64,000 bases of DNA from Paenibacillus_E sp964253085 (GTDB lineage Bacteria > Bacillota > Bacilli > Paenibacillales > NBRC-103111), in NCBI RefSeq assembly GCF_964253085.1, contig NZ_CAXUQH020000001.1, positions 7,006,001-7,070,000 of the forward strand. Direction: 5' to 3'. Below, piece after piece: positions 25,868 through 34,369 of this stretch. Made by a program: the position numbers and the translations under genes. How positions within the stretch are numbered: the first letter of the stretch is position 1; every line of letters begins with the position of its first letter. The notes under the pieces were generated by a model. It had not been told where the DNA came from, ran no database searches, and worked only from the letters and a program-made list of their open reading frames with translations.

Positions 25868-28396
25868 ATGAGTGCAAGTAAGAATGCCTACGCGGCTTCG
25901 CGTGCAAAATCGAATGGAACGATAACGACGGATAAAAGCTCTGTCATCTTTTGGGTATTGGCTGTGTTTACAGGCTTATTTATGTTCTGGGCACCTTTTC
26001 AAAGGGCGCTGTTTAATGGCGGTACATCTGAGTTTGAGCGAAGCATTTACTCTGCTTCCGTGTGGTCCTCCATCATCCTTTTACTTGTTGCGATTCTAGC
26101 GTTATTTGTGTTTAAGCTTCAAGAAAAGAAAGATATCCTTACCATTCTTGTCTTCATCATGCCGCTTACTTATGTTATTTCTTTGTCGAATTCGGCATCT
26201 CATTATCTGGCAACAAATATGGTTTACATCCAAATGCTGTATGCAACTTTCTTCATTTTAGGTGTATTTTTGACAAAAAACAAGCTCGGTGTGTCGATAG
26301 TTGCCCAATTATTCATGATCTCAGGATATTTCATCGTGTTATTTGGACTTTTGTACTGGTTAGGCAACAAAACCTTCGCAGGACACCTTGTCGGATGGTT
26401 TGCTCTCATGGATGGAACGGATACAAATCTGTACCGCGATGCGATCATGACAGATTCCAACGGTCTACGTTTAACCTCGGTCTTCCAATACGCTAACACG
26501 TATGCAGCTTTTTTAATTACGATAACGCTTAGTTCTTTATTCTTCATCATCAAATCTCGTAAATGGTACGTAGTACTTATTCATGCGTTTTTATTGATTC
26601 CAACTATCGTTTCTTTCTGGCTGACTTTGTCACGTGGTGCCATTGTCGTAATCCCAGTGGTATTCCTCATCATGATGTTTTTCTTCCGAATGAGTCGCCA
26701 GATCTTAGCTCTAGTTCAACTGGGACTAGCATTCGGCACTTCCCTTATTATTTTAGAAAAGGTAACGGATATTGGCATCGGGCTACAAAAGCAACCTAGT
26801 GCTTCAGAATCTTGGCATGGTTGGTGGATTCTACTACTCGCTTCCTTAGTTTTTGCTGGACTGTCCGTCGCTATACAACGCTTTGGTGAGCCATGGTTGG
26901 AGCGCATAACAGCTCGTTTTGATACTAAGAAATATGCAACATTTATTCTTCCGATCGCAGCTGTCTTGATTGCTGTGGTTGGAGCCATTCTTATCCTAAG
27001 TGATACTGGATTTAAGAACATTCTTCCTGAGAACGTAAAAACACGTGTTGAGAATATTAATTTCCAGCAGCACAGTGTATTGGAGCGTGGAACGTTTTAT
27101 AAAGATGCTGTAAAGCTTTGGTCGGACTATCCGATTATTGGTGCTGGTGGCGGAGCTTGGGCTTCCCTTTATGAAAAGTATCAAAATAATCCTTACACAA
27201 GTCGTCAGGCGCATAACTTTGCTCTGCAATATTTGGTTGAAGCCGGTGCGCTTGGTTTCCTAGCCTTTATCGGATTTGTCATTGCCGTTTGTTGGTTCTA
27301 TATCCGAAGTTACATTCGAAGCTCTCAGGAGAAGCGAGATTTGCACTTCCTATTTTTCATTATCATGATTTCCCTTCTGGTCCACAGTATGATCGACTTT
27401 GATTTGAGCTATGTTTACATGGGAGCGATTCTGTTCCTCGCTCTTGGCGGTATGCTGAGCAACAGTTCCTCAGGTCAGCTGCGGTTAAAGTCAAAATCAG
27501 CTGTTATTCACAAGATATTCCCTGCAAGTATTGCGGTACTGTCGCTTGTAATGTTCTTCATCTCAGCTCAGCTTCTTTCAGCCAACGGTTCCTACAAACA
27601 AACTATTGAAGTTATAAAAACAAGTAAGGATTACAATCAGATTGTGAAACCTCTTGATAAAGCCATTTCGTTGCATCCTGGTCATCCAGATTATTTGTTA
27701 ACAGGGCAAGTGAGCCGAATTGGACTCCTCCTTCAAGTTTATAATCAAATGCAGAAGGAAAACCCGAATGACCCTACGAAGAGCGAGCCATTTTTCAATC
27801 AGGCCCAAGACTTAATGACTCAACTTTTGAAAAAAGAGCCCCATAACCGCGTAGTCGCCATGCAACAGCTAAATATGCTTCTCATCAAAGGGAATAAACA
27901 AGGGGCTTTGGAGTGGTCAAATGCTCAAATTTCAAACTATCCTTGGTATATGGATATGTATGAGAAGAGCATCTCACTGAATATTGAGCTAGCAGGAGAA
28001 GCCAATGCCAAAGGCAACACACAAGAGTTCAACTCGAAATTAGAGAATGCGCTTGCCACGTATAAAGATGTTCTTGCGCGCATTGATTCCTTGAAAAACC
28101 TACCAAAAGAACAAGCTCAAGGACGCGAATTCGCAGTCACTCCATCTATGGCACTCAACATTGGCCAAATCAGCTATATGCGCGGTGATTATAAAGGTGC
28201 TATTGCACTAATTCAACCACATATAACTGAGAATATGGATGACCAAGTGAACCGCCTATTAGTCCGCTGGTATCTAGCCATCTTACAGAAGCAAGGTACG
28301 CCAGACCAAGCATTAATGAACAAGTTAATTGCGAAGGATCCGACTGAGAAGCAAAGTGTTGATGCGATTGTTGCAGCTGTTTTTCCAGCTAAATAG
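25868..28396 (+). CDS. Wzy_C/WaaL-family O-antigen ligase-like protein with TPR tail
   Basis: An 842-residue protein. Residues 25-550 hold about twelve membrane segments with the Wzy_C loop (YPIIGAGGGAWASLYEKYQ and RQAHNFALQYLVEAGALGF). Residues 570-840 are soluble with helical repeats of TPR type (YKGAIALIQPHI, QALMNKLI). Members either polymerise lipid-linked repeats, ligate glycans to lipid, or act as oligosaccharyl transferases to protein. In Paenibacillus alvei a Wzy_C protein (WsfB) links the S-layer glycan to the protein. Given an ABC-exported, rhamnose-containing glycan here, a transfer role is attractive but unproven. It has its own sigma-A promoter and terminator. Confidence 0.8.
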   Translation: MSASKNAYAASRAKSNGTITTDKSSVIFWVLAVFTGLFMFWAPFQRALFNGGTSEFERSIYSASVWSSIILLLVAILALFVFKLQEKKDILTILVFIMPLTYVISLSNSASHYLATNMVYIQMLYATFFILGVFLTKNKLGVSIVAQLFMISGYFIVLFGLLYWLGNKTFAGHLVGWFALMDGTDTNLYRDAIMTDSNGLRLTSVFQYANTYAAFLITITLSSLFFIIKSRKWYVVLIHAFLLIPTIVSFWLTLSRGAIVVIPVVFLIMMFFFRMSRQILALVQLGLAFGTSLIILEKVTDIGIGLQKQPSASESWHGWWILLLASLVFAGLSVAIQRFGEPWLERITARFDTKKYATFILPIAAVLIAVVGAILILSDTGFKNILPENVKTRVENINFQQHSVLERGTFYKDAVKLWSDYPIIGAGGGAWASLYEKYQNNPYTSRQAHNFALQYLVEAGALGFLAFIGFVIAVCWFYIRSYIRSSQEKRDLHFLFFIIMISLLVHSMIDFDLSYVYMGAILFLALGGMLSNSSSGQLRLKSKSAVIHKIFPASIAVLSLVMFFISAQLLSANGSYKQTIEVIKTSKDYNQIVKPLDKAISLHPGHPDYLLTGQVSRIGLLLQVYNQMQKENPNDPTKSEPFFNQAQDLMTQLLKKEPHNRVVAMQQLNMLLIKGNKQGALEWSNAQISNYPWYMDMYEKSISLNIELAGEANAKGNTQEFNSKLENALATYKDVLARIDSLKNLPKEQAQGREFAVTPSMALNIGQISYMRGDYKGAIALIQPHITENMDDQVNRLLVRWYLAILQKQGTPDQALMNKLIAKDPTEKQSVDAIVAAVFPAK

Positions 28397-28399
28397 AGA

Positions 28400-28429
28400 A
28401 GGTGCCACAGAGATGTGGCGCCTTTTTTT
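28400..28429 (+). terminator. Intrinsic terminator of the Wzy_C gene
   Basis: Ten-base stem (AGGTGCCACA with TGTGGCGCCT, one G-T pair), four-base loop and a run of seven T. Confidence 0.9.
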
Positions 28430-28442
28430 GTTCCTAAAAAGC

Positions 28443-28478
28443 AAAAAAGGCTACAACCATCAAGGATGGATAGCCTTT
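28443..28478 (-). terminator. Intrinsic terminator of the SNF2 gene (minus strand)
   Basis: On the minus strand AAAGGCTA and TAGCCTTT flank an inner CCATC/GATGG hairpin, followed by a T run. It is back-to-back with the plus-strand terminator. Confidence 0.8.
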
Positions 28479-28503
28479 CGCCTTTCTTGATACGACCTCG
28501 ATC

Positions 28504-31500
28504 TCACTTCTCCATCCACTCACGCCTTAAGGCAAAAAGCTCGCGCAGCTCGCTTGTCGACATCTCAGTGACCCAGTTCTCGCCGGTGCCGACGATTTGG
28601 TCACTGAGGCCCTGCTTACGCCCGATCATCTCGTCGATTCGCTCTTCGAGCGTGCCGAGCGTTACAAACTTGTGCACCAGCACGTTGCGTGTTTGCCCGA
28701 TGCGGAAAGCGCGATCCGTGGCCTGATTCTCCACGGCCGGATTCCACCAGCGGTCGTAGTGGAACACGTGATTCGCCGCTGTCAGGTTCAACCCCGTTCC
28801 TCCTGCTTTCAGCGAGAGGATGAAGATGTGGCAACGCTCCTCCGCGGGGAGCGTCGCGTCCTGGAAGCGCGCGATCATCGCGTCGCGCTTCGCTTTTGAA
28901 ACACCCCCGTGCAAGAACTGCACGGGCTCTCCTAGCGCCTGCGCAAGCGTAGCCTGCAGCAGGTGGCCCATCTCGACGAACTGGGTGAAGATGAGGCAGC
29001 TGCCTCCTTCGCTCCTGAGTTCGTCTATCATTTCAACCAACCGCTCCAGCTTCGCTGAGCGTGCTCTCACATCAACCGCGGCGGCGAGTGCGCCGCGCCC
29101 TTCTTTTGCTTTTGCGCCTGCACTCGCGCTCGCTCCGCCAATCTCCTTCAAAAACAAACCCGGATGATCACAAATCTGCTTCAACTTCATCAGCGAGGTA
29201 AGAATGAGGCCCTTCTTTTCTATCCCACTCGAGTCCTCAATCTTCTCCATCAAGCTCTGCACGACATTCTCATACAGCGCCCCTTGCTCTGTGGTGAGGC
29301 GCACATACGCCTTCCCCTCGTACTTATCCGGCAAGTCCAGCTGTATCGCTGGATCCTTCTTAAGCCGTCTCAACAGGAACGGCCTTATCAAACGCTGAAC
29401 GCGCCCCGTCAATTCCTTAGCGCCATCCCCATTTTTCTCGATTGGACCTACATACTGTCGGTTAAAATGAGTCAACGTCCCCAGGTACCCTGGGTTCACA
29501 TAGTCAAAAATCGACCACAACTCGGTCAATCGATTCTCAATCGGTGTGCCAGTCAACGCAATTCGCTGACCCGCTTCTAGTTTACGAATGGCCTGCGATT
29601 GCTTCGTATATGCATTCTTGATATTCTGTGCCTCATCCAAGCAAAGCGTATCCCACGTAACGCTCGACAGTTCCTCTTCATCCAACTGTGCGAGAGTATA
29701 GGACGTTATCACCAAATCAGCATCACCAAGCGATGCTTCGAAAGCTTCTCCTTTTGCCCGCTGCGCACCATAATGAAGTTGAATCTGGAGGGTTGGTGCG
29801 AAACGCGCGAGCTCCTTCTGCCAGTTACCAAGCACAGAGGTCGGACATATGAGCAAGGAGGGTTTTGATTTTAATTTCTCCTCTGTCTTCCCCTGCTCCC
29901 TCACCTTCAACAAATAAGCAATAAACTGAATGGTCTTCCCCAGCCCCATATCATCCGCCAGACAGCCACCTAGCCCCATATTACGTAGAAAAAGGAGCCA
30001 CGACACCCCTTGCACCTGATAAGGCCTAAGTTCAGCGTGTAAACCATCAATCCGCTCAACAAGTGGAATAGACTTGGTCTGACCCAATTGTTTCATCAAA
30101 CCACGCAGATGACTATTTAGCTCTACTTTAACATCTACCGCCTTGTCCTTCTCATCGCTATCCGCCGCGAGAGTCTCCTCGCTTTCTGACAGATGCATTT
30201 CCAACACATCCCGGAAGGACAGCCCCTTCTTCCTCTCGACCTGCTTCATAGTATCGCGAATTTGTTCCAAATACGCAGGATCCAGCTGCACCCATTTACC
30301 TCGAATGTAGATCAAGCGCTTCTTTTCCAAAGCCATTTGCCCAAATTCTTCCTCAGTCAAATCTATGCCGCCTAGCGCCACTCGCCAATCAAACTGTATG
30401 ATCTGATCCATTCCAAACATGGCTTTACGCGTTGAGCCCACGGAGCTTTTGATTTTCGCCTTCAACTGAGGACGACGCATCTTCTGAATCTCTTCCCACC
30501 ATGATGGTAAAAAGACGGAAATACCCGCCGCCACAAGCTGCATACTCGATTCGGTTAGGAACGTCCACGCTGCATCATCTGACAATTGCTCGATGATTTT
30601 GCCTGGTTGATATGCACTCTCAAGCTCGGGCAGCATCCGCAAAATACGTTTCGTTTGTTCATGAAGCTTATCAGCTATATCTGACTGCCAAGCAAGTGGT
30701 ATCTCGCCGACTAACACATTTCCCGTTGAGCTGAACTCCACGAATCGGTTAGCATCCCGGTGATCCTGTGCAATGAAACGAAGTCGCCAATCCGCTGCGT
30801 TATCCTTGGCCGTCGTCGTCCCGTCGACATATGTCTCGGCATAGGGTTCAACGAGCTGCACACAAATTCGATATGGCGTATCATCGCCATGAGTCCAACC
30901 AATCGCTAGGAGCCAATCCTCTTCCTGCATCCAAGACGATTCAGACAGCAGAACATTGAACCCTCGGGCGTTAACTTGCAGCAGCTTATGCTCTTGAACT
31001 AATCCATTCCACCCCGGAGATAGCTCAAAATCCGCATCAGTCTCAAGCAGCTCTTCAACGATTTCGCTGAACCAGCTCTGCCAAAAGATTTCAGGAAAAT
31101 CCCCGTTACAAAGCTCCCTAAACCTCTCAACTTGCCCTACTGGCACCCTAAACTTCCAGCCACTTTTCCCTTCACGCCAAAGCTCGTAGGAAGGCAAATA
31201 CCAGCGGGCATCGATCGCCTCACTTAGAAAGTGCGCTCCTTTTTGCAGCTCTTCAAATCCCTCTTCCCAAGTTAAACTGCTGTGTAGAAGCACGCCAGGT
31301 GCACGTAAATAATCCAAAGCCATGACAGGAGACAGCAGAATCGCATCACCATAAGGAATCCGAGTCACTTCCAGTTGTGTCCCATAGAATGAGCGTTCAT
31401 GCCAGGCAAAAAGCAGCTTACGCAGCATATATCCAGGAACCTCATTAGCTTGCTCCGTTTCGCCATATAGAGCAAAGCTTCCCGATGCAAGCCTTCGAAT

Positions 31501-31530
31501 TCTCATATGAATCGGTGACAAAGTCATCAT
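28504..31530 (-). CDS. SNF2-family DEAD/DEAH-box helicase (YwqA-like)
   Basis: A 1008-residue SNF2 family ATPase. The N-terminal half (1-500) is the bacterial SNF2-associated region. The motor covers about 510-990: CLADDMGLGKTIQFIAYL (Walker A), LDEAQNIKN (DEAQ-type motif II), ALTGTPIENRLTELWSIFDY (motif III), SLKAGGTGLNLTAANHVFHY and ATDRAFRIGQTRNVLVHKFV (motifs V-VI). It probably remodels or translocates on DNA; its biological role is not defined. It overlaps the SWIM-domain gene upstream by 4 bases, the same pairing as ywqA-ywqB in Bacillus subtilis. GC content is higher than in the glycan locus. Confidence 0.9.
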   Translation of the reverse strand: MMTLSPIHMRIRRLASGSFALYGETEQANEVPGYMLRKLLFAWHERSFYGTQLEVTRIPYGDAILLSPVMALDYLRAPGVLLHSSLTWEEGFEELQKGAHFLSEAIDARWYLPSYELWREGKSGWKFRVPVGQVERFRELCNGDFPEIFWQSWFSEIVEELLETDADFELSPGWNGLVQEHKLLQVNARGFNVLLSESSWMQEEDWLLAIGWTHGDDTPYRICVQLVEPYAETYVDGTTTAKDNAADWRLRFIAQDHRDANRFVEFSSTGNVLVGEIPLAWQSDIADKLHEQTKRILRMLPELESAYQPGKIIEQLSDDAAWTFLTESSMQLVAAGISVFLPSWWEEIQKMRRPQLKAKIKSSVGSTRKAMFGMDQIIQFDWRVALGGIDLTEEEFGQMALEKKRLIYIRGKWVQLDPAYLEQIRDTMKQVERKKGLSFRDVLEMHLSESEETLAADSDEKDKAVDVKVELNSHLRGLMKQLGQTKSIPLVERIDGLHAELRPYQVQGVSWLLFLRNMGLGGCLADDMGLGKTIQFIAYLLKVREQGKTEEKLKSKPSLLICPTSVLGNWQKELARFAPTLQIQLHYGAQRAKGEAFEASLGDADLVITSYTLAQLDEEELSSVTWDTLCLDEAQNIKNAYTKQSQAIRKLEAGQRIALTGTPIENRLTELWSIFDYVNPGYLGTLTHFNRQYVGPIEKNGDGAKELTGRVQRLIRPFLLRRLKKDPAIQLDLPDKYEGKAYVRLTTEQGALYENVVQSLMEKIEDSSGIEKKGLILTSLMKLKQICDHPGLFLKEIGGASASAGAKAKEGRGALAAAVDVRARSAKLERLVEMIDELRSEGGSCLIFTQFVEMGHLLQATLAQALGEPVQFLHGGVSKAKRDAMIARFQDATLPAEERCHIFILSLKAGGTGLNLTAANHVFHYDRWWNPAVENQATDRAFRIGQTRNVLVHKFVTLGTLEERIDEMIGRKQGLSDQIVGTGENWVTEMSTSELRELFALRREWMEK

Positions 31531-33101
31531 GGTATTAAATTTCCTTTCCGTAATTCCTCAGTAAAAGCGCGATACCGAGCGTATTGTTTCACGATTTGCT
31601 CCAAGTAGGCTTCGAAACGAGGGGTTAGCTTCAACTTTTTATATGCAGCCGCTAATTTCTTCAAGAGCTTAATGGCTTGTATATAGTCGGGACGATTTTT
31701 CCCCTGTATGAATGCTTCAATGGCGTGGTGATAGATCGGCAGGAGGAAGCGAACATTCGCTTTCTCGACGAGTTTTAGCTGCGCTGCATCGATGTGTACC
31801 GTCGTTAGATCCAAAAGGAGACAGAGATCTGCCCATTCCTGGTACTCGCCTTTTGACAGTAGGAATTTCGCATAGTGATCGTAGCTTGCAGGTAAAAGCG
31901 AAACCATGACTTCCCGCTGCTCTTTCTCAACATCTCGCTGTTCCGCTGCCAATCGCCAGTAATGCAAAAATTCATTCGCATACAATCCCTCGTTCCACGC
32001 CATCTTCGGTTTTAACCACCGCAACCAGGTCAACAGACGTTCCCACTGACTCTCAAAAACAAATCCATTCAAATAATCGAACCAATAATCAGGCTCAATT
32101 TCAAACATCCCACTTTCTGCTCGTTCCCAGGCATTTTCATCTTCACTTCGGCTAATATCAAAATGAATAGAACCGAGAGCAGCGACTTGATGCGCTTGTT
32201 GACTCACTCGCGGATCCGCAAGCACCTGCCTAAGCCTAGCCTTTTCTGCCTCCAGAATGTCCTTATCCTGAAATAACTGTGACCATAACAGCTTATACAA
32301 ATCGATCCAATCATAGGGGTACAAGCCTGAGCCATTCTCGCAAATGTCAGCCACATACGCTGATAATTCCTTCAAATGTCCACCATACTGCTTATATGCC
32401 CTGTTAACATCCAGCTCGTGAAGCGTCGCTTCCAATTGCTCGTGAGCATGGGTCAGGACACGTTTGACATAGTAGCTCGTATTTTGATAAAAATCGTATG
32501 TGATCGCCTTCGATCCCGCCATTGTATCGCATAGCTGTATGACATACAGCGCCACATGAATATCATACACACCCCGAATGGTCGGCTCCCACGTATCAGC
32601 CAGCTTATTAAGCTCACGCCACGCACGCATACAGACTTCCTCGAGACTGAACGCATTATAAATCTTGGCATTGCCATATTGTTTATGAAAATAAGTCAGC
32701 CACACTGCGCAGCTATCTGTCGGCTCTGGCAGCCTAGTTGTAGACTTAGATTTCTGTGGAATTTTCTGATCTACCTGCGCCATCTTCACTTTACCAAAAC
32801 GAAATTCCTCTGGGTCATATCCCGCTTGCTTCGCCACTTCTAACAGCACCGCAGCCATATGCTTACAATAATAACCGTAGGGACACGTGCAGCCACTTTT
32901 TGTGAAGCTCTTGAGATCCAAAGTAACCTTGTACCTTTTGGTTCCGTCCACTCTCGCTTTTATGATCGAGGTACCTTCAACTTGAATATCCCTTACAACA
33001 CCTTCATTGAAATAGGCCCAACCTCTCGCGAGGATCACTTTATCAAATTTAGGACGTATCCGTTCTATCCAGAACGGCCAATCAATTTCTAACTCTTGCA
33101 T
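31527..33101 (-). CDS. SWIM zinc-finger protein (YwqB-like)
   Basis: A 524-residue protein with a SWIM zinc-binding motif near residue 70 (GCTCPYGYYCKHMAAVLLEV, pattern CxC...CxH). The rest is helical and has no family I can name beyond the SWIM/SNF2 partner group. It is translated just before, and overlaps, the SNF2 helicase gene, so the two probably act together on DNA or RNA. The start has GGGGGAT seven bases upstream. Confidence 0.85.
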   Translation of the reverse strand: MQELEIDWPFWIERIRPKFDKVILARGWAYFNEGVVRDIQVEGTSIIKARVDGTKRYKVTLDLKSFTKSGCTCPYGYYCKHMAAVLLEVAKQAGYDPEEFRFGKVKMAQVDQKIPQKSKSTTRLPEPTDSCAVWLTYFHKQYGNAKIYNAFSLEEVCMRAWRELNKLADTWEPTIRGVYDIHVALYVIQLCDTMAGSKAITYDFYQNTSYYVKRVLTHAHEQLEATLHELDVNRAYKQYGGHLKELSAYVADICENGSGLYPYDWIDLYKLLWSQLFQDKDILEAEKARLRQVLADPRVSQQAHQVAALGSIHFDISRSEDENAWERAESGMFEIEPDYWFDYLNGFVFESQWERLLTWLRWLKPKMAWNEGLYANEFLHYWRLAAEQRDVEKEQREVMVSLLPASYDHYAKFLLSKGEYQEWADLCLLLDLTTVHIDAAQLKLVEKANVRFLLPIYHHAIEAFIQGKNRPDYIQAIKLLKKLAAAYKKLKLTPRFEAYLEQIVKQYARYRAFTEELRKGNLIP

Positions 33102-33162
33102 GTGCCTATCCCCCGTTACCCAATCAACATCCTTCCCTCATTATATAATCAACTCCCCTAAC

Positions 33163-33211
33163 AAAAAAACACCTCCCGCCAGAATCATCGAATGATTCTT
33201 AACGAGAAGTG
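33163..33211 (-). terminator. Intrinsic terminator after the CotD-like gene
   Basis: A long hairpin on the minus strand (AGAATCAT/ATGATTCT inner stem with a G-T-rich outer stem) ends in a seven-T run. Confidence 0.8.
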
Positions 33212-33219
33212 CTTATCCG

Positions 33220-33462
33220 TTACTTCCTGAGCATGCCTTGATGTGGATGCGGGTGAGTTCCGCAATACTCATCGGTTTCGCTACACGTATACACGTGCTC
33301 ATAAACCGGTACGCAGTGATGGCGATTTACAATTTGGATTGGATGAATGACTTGAACCTTTTGTGGGTGGTAGAAGTCTCTAACTACTCTTTCTGGATCT
33401 GTCATTATAGGGTCAGCAGGTGGACACTGAAATTGTTTTCCTTGATTTGGTTGTAAAGCCAT
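33220..33462 (-). CDS. CotD-family spore coat protein
   Basis: An 80-residue protein rich in His, Pro and Cys, with a tail pattern like CotD inner-coat proteins (QKVQVIHPIQIVNRHHCVPV and CSETDEYCGTHPHPHQG). The upstream 58 codons of the open frame show no coat-like sequence. The ATG at 33462 follows AGAGGAG at a slightly long distance and is the better start. It would be made in the mother cell late in sporulation and assembled into the coat. A sigma-K promoter is expected but I could not identify one with confidence. Confidence 0.75.
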   Translation of the reverse strand: MALQPNQGKQFQCPPADPIMTDPERVVRDFYHPQKVQVIHPIQIVNRHHCVPVYEHVYTCSETDEYCGTHPHPHQGMLRK

Positions 33463-33744
33463 GAATGCGTCAACTCCTCTGTTAGTTTGAGATAGTATAC
33501 GTCTAACCCTAGTCCAGAGAGTGTACAAATGCCTATCTTTCCAATAAATGGGCTGACTCACTTGGGCCAAGCAGGCATGGGGTCCAAGCAAACGGACGAG
33601 AGCCAGGCTATGTGGCGAGTACCTAGGAGTAAACAAAAGTGAATTTAGGTTATCAATTCACAGTCTGGGAATTACGCTGTAGAATTAACTGTAGGTGCTT
33701 GTCACATCATATATAAAAAAACTTTAAAAAGTGAGGTGCAATAC

Positions 33745-33963
33745 ATGGAAGAACTACTAAAAAAAATAATGCTGCAGCTAGAAAACGTGGAATCAAAAAT
33801 CGACCGTATTCAGCTTACATTAGACTCTTATCATATCGAAAATATCGAATCAAATAACCGTCTTCTCGCAGCGATTCACACAACCAATGACCGCTTAGAC
33901 TTTCAAAGGGACAAGATCTCCAAGACCGAAGAAGACCTGTACTTACTGAAACAAAAACATTAG
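33745..33963 (+). CDS. Small coiled-coil protein of unknown function
   Basis: A 72-residue protein that is almost entirely amphipathic helix (MEELLKKIMLQLENVESKID and following), with leucine/isoleucine heptads and no membrane segment. The ATG at 33745 has GTGAGGTG six bases upstream; a GTG three codons earlier is in the Shine-Dalgarno itself. A related gene, now frameshifted, follows 17 bases later. I do not recognise the family. It could be a structural or adaptor protein. Confidence 0.6.
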   Translation: MEELLKKIMLQLENVESKIDRIQLTLDSYHIENIESNNRLLAAIHTTNDRLDFQRDKISKTEEDLYLLKQKH

Positions 33964-33980
33964 GAAAGGATGATAAGCAC

Positions 33981-34216
33981 ATGAGTGAGCAAATATTGAT
34001 TCAAATTTTAGAACAATTGAAAGAAATCAAAGCTCTTGCATCGGACATTCCCTTAATTAGACAAGCTGTACTAGAAACACGTGATGATGTCAAACAACTA
34101 GAAGCGTTCAAAGACATTTAGTGACAGAACATCATACATTCGTACATCATTTTAATGTCATCGATAAACAACTCGTTGATCACGCAATTGAAATCGACAA
34201 GTTAAAAAACAGATAA
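33981..34216 (+). pseudogene. Frameshifted second small coiled-coil gene
   Basis: ATG at 33981 (after AGGAAAGGATGAT) opens a 46-codon frame (MSEQILIQILEQLKEIKALA...) that stops at 34119-34121. The minus-one frame continues the helix through the shift (SVQRHLVTEHHTF...) and ends at 34214-34216 in DKLKNR. One missing base near 34101-34104 (CTAGAAGCG) would restore a single protein of about 77 residues, similar in length and type to its neighbour. The stop and a GTG overlap (TAGTG), so two coupled small peptides are an alternative. Sequencing error is another. Confidence 0.6.
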
Positions 34217-34222
34217 CATTCG

Positions 34223-34240
34223 TAGCCCTATGGGCTTTTT
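34223..34240 (+). terminator. Terminator of the small coiled-coil pair
   Basis: Short hairpin AGCCC-TAT-GGGCT followed by TTTTT. Confidence 0.65.
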
Positions 34241-34310
34241 AATTTCATCAAAATAGAACATAGGTTCTATTTTGGCGAATAAATGCTAAAATTTTTATTT
34301 TAAGAAAACA

Positions 34311-34337
34311 AAAAAAAGACTCCCGAAGGAGCCTTTC
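34311..34337 (-). terminator. Terminator of groES-groEL
   Basis: On the minus strand AGGCTCC-TTC-GGGAGTCT followed by eight T. A second hairpin (AGAAGCTC/GAGCTTCT, about 34349-34368) sits between it and the groEL stop. Confidence 0.8.
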
Positions 34338-34369
34338 TCTCTGCATGCGCAGAAGCTCTGAGGAGCTTC

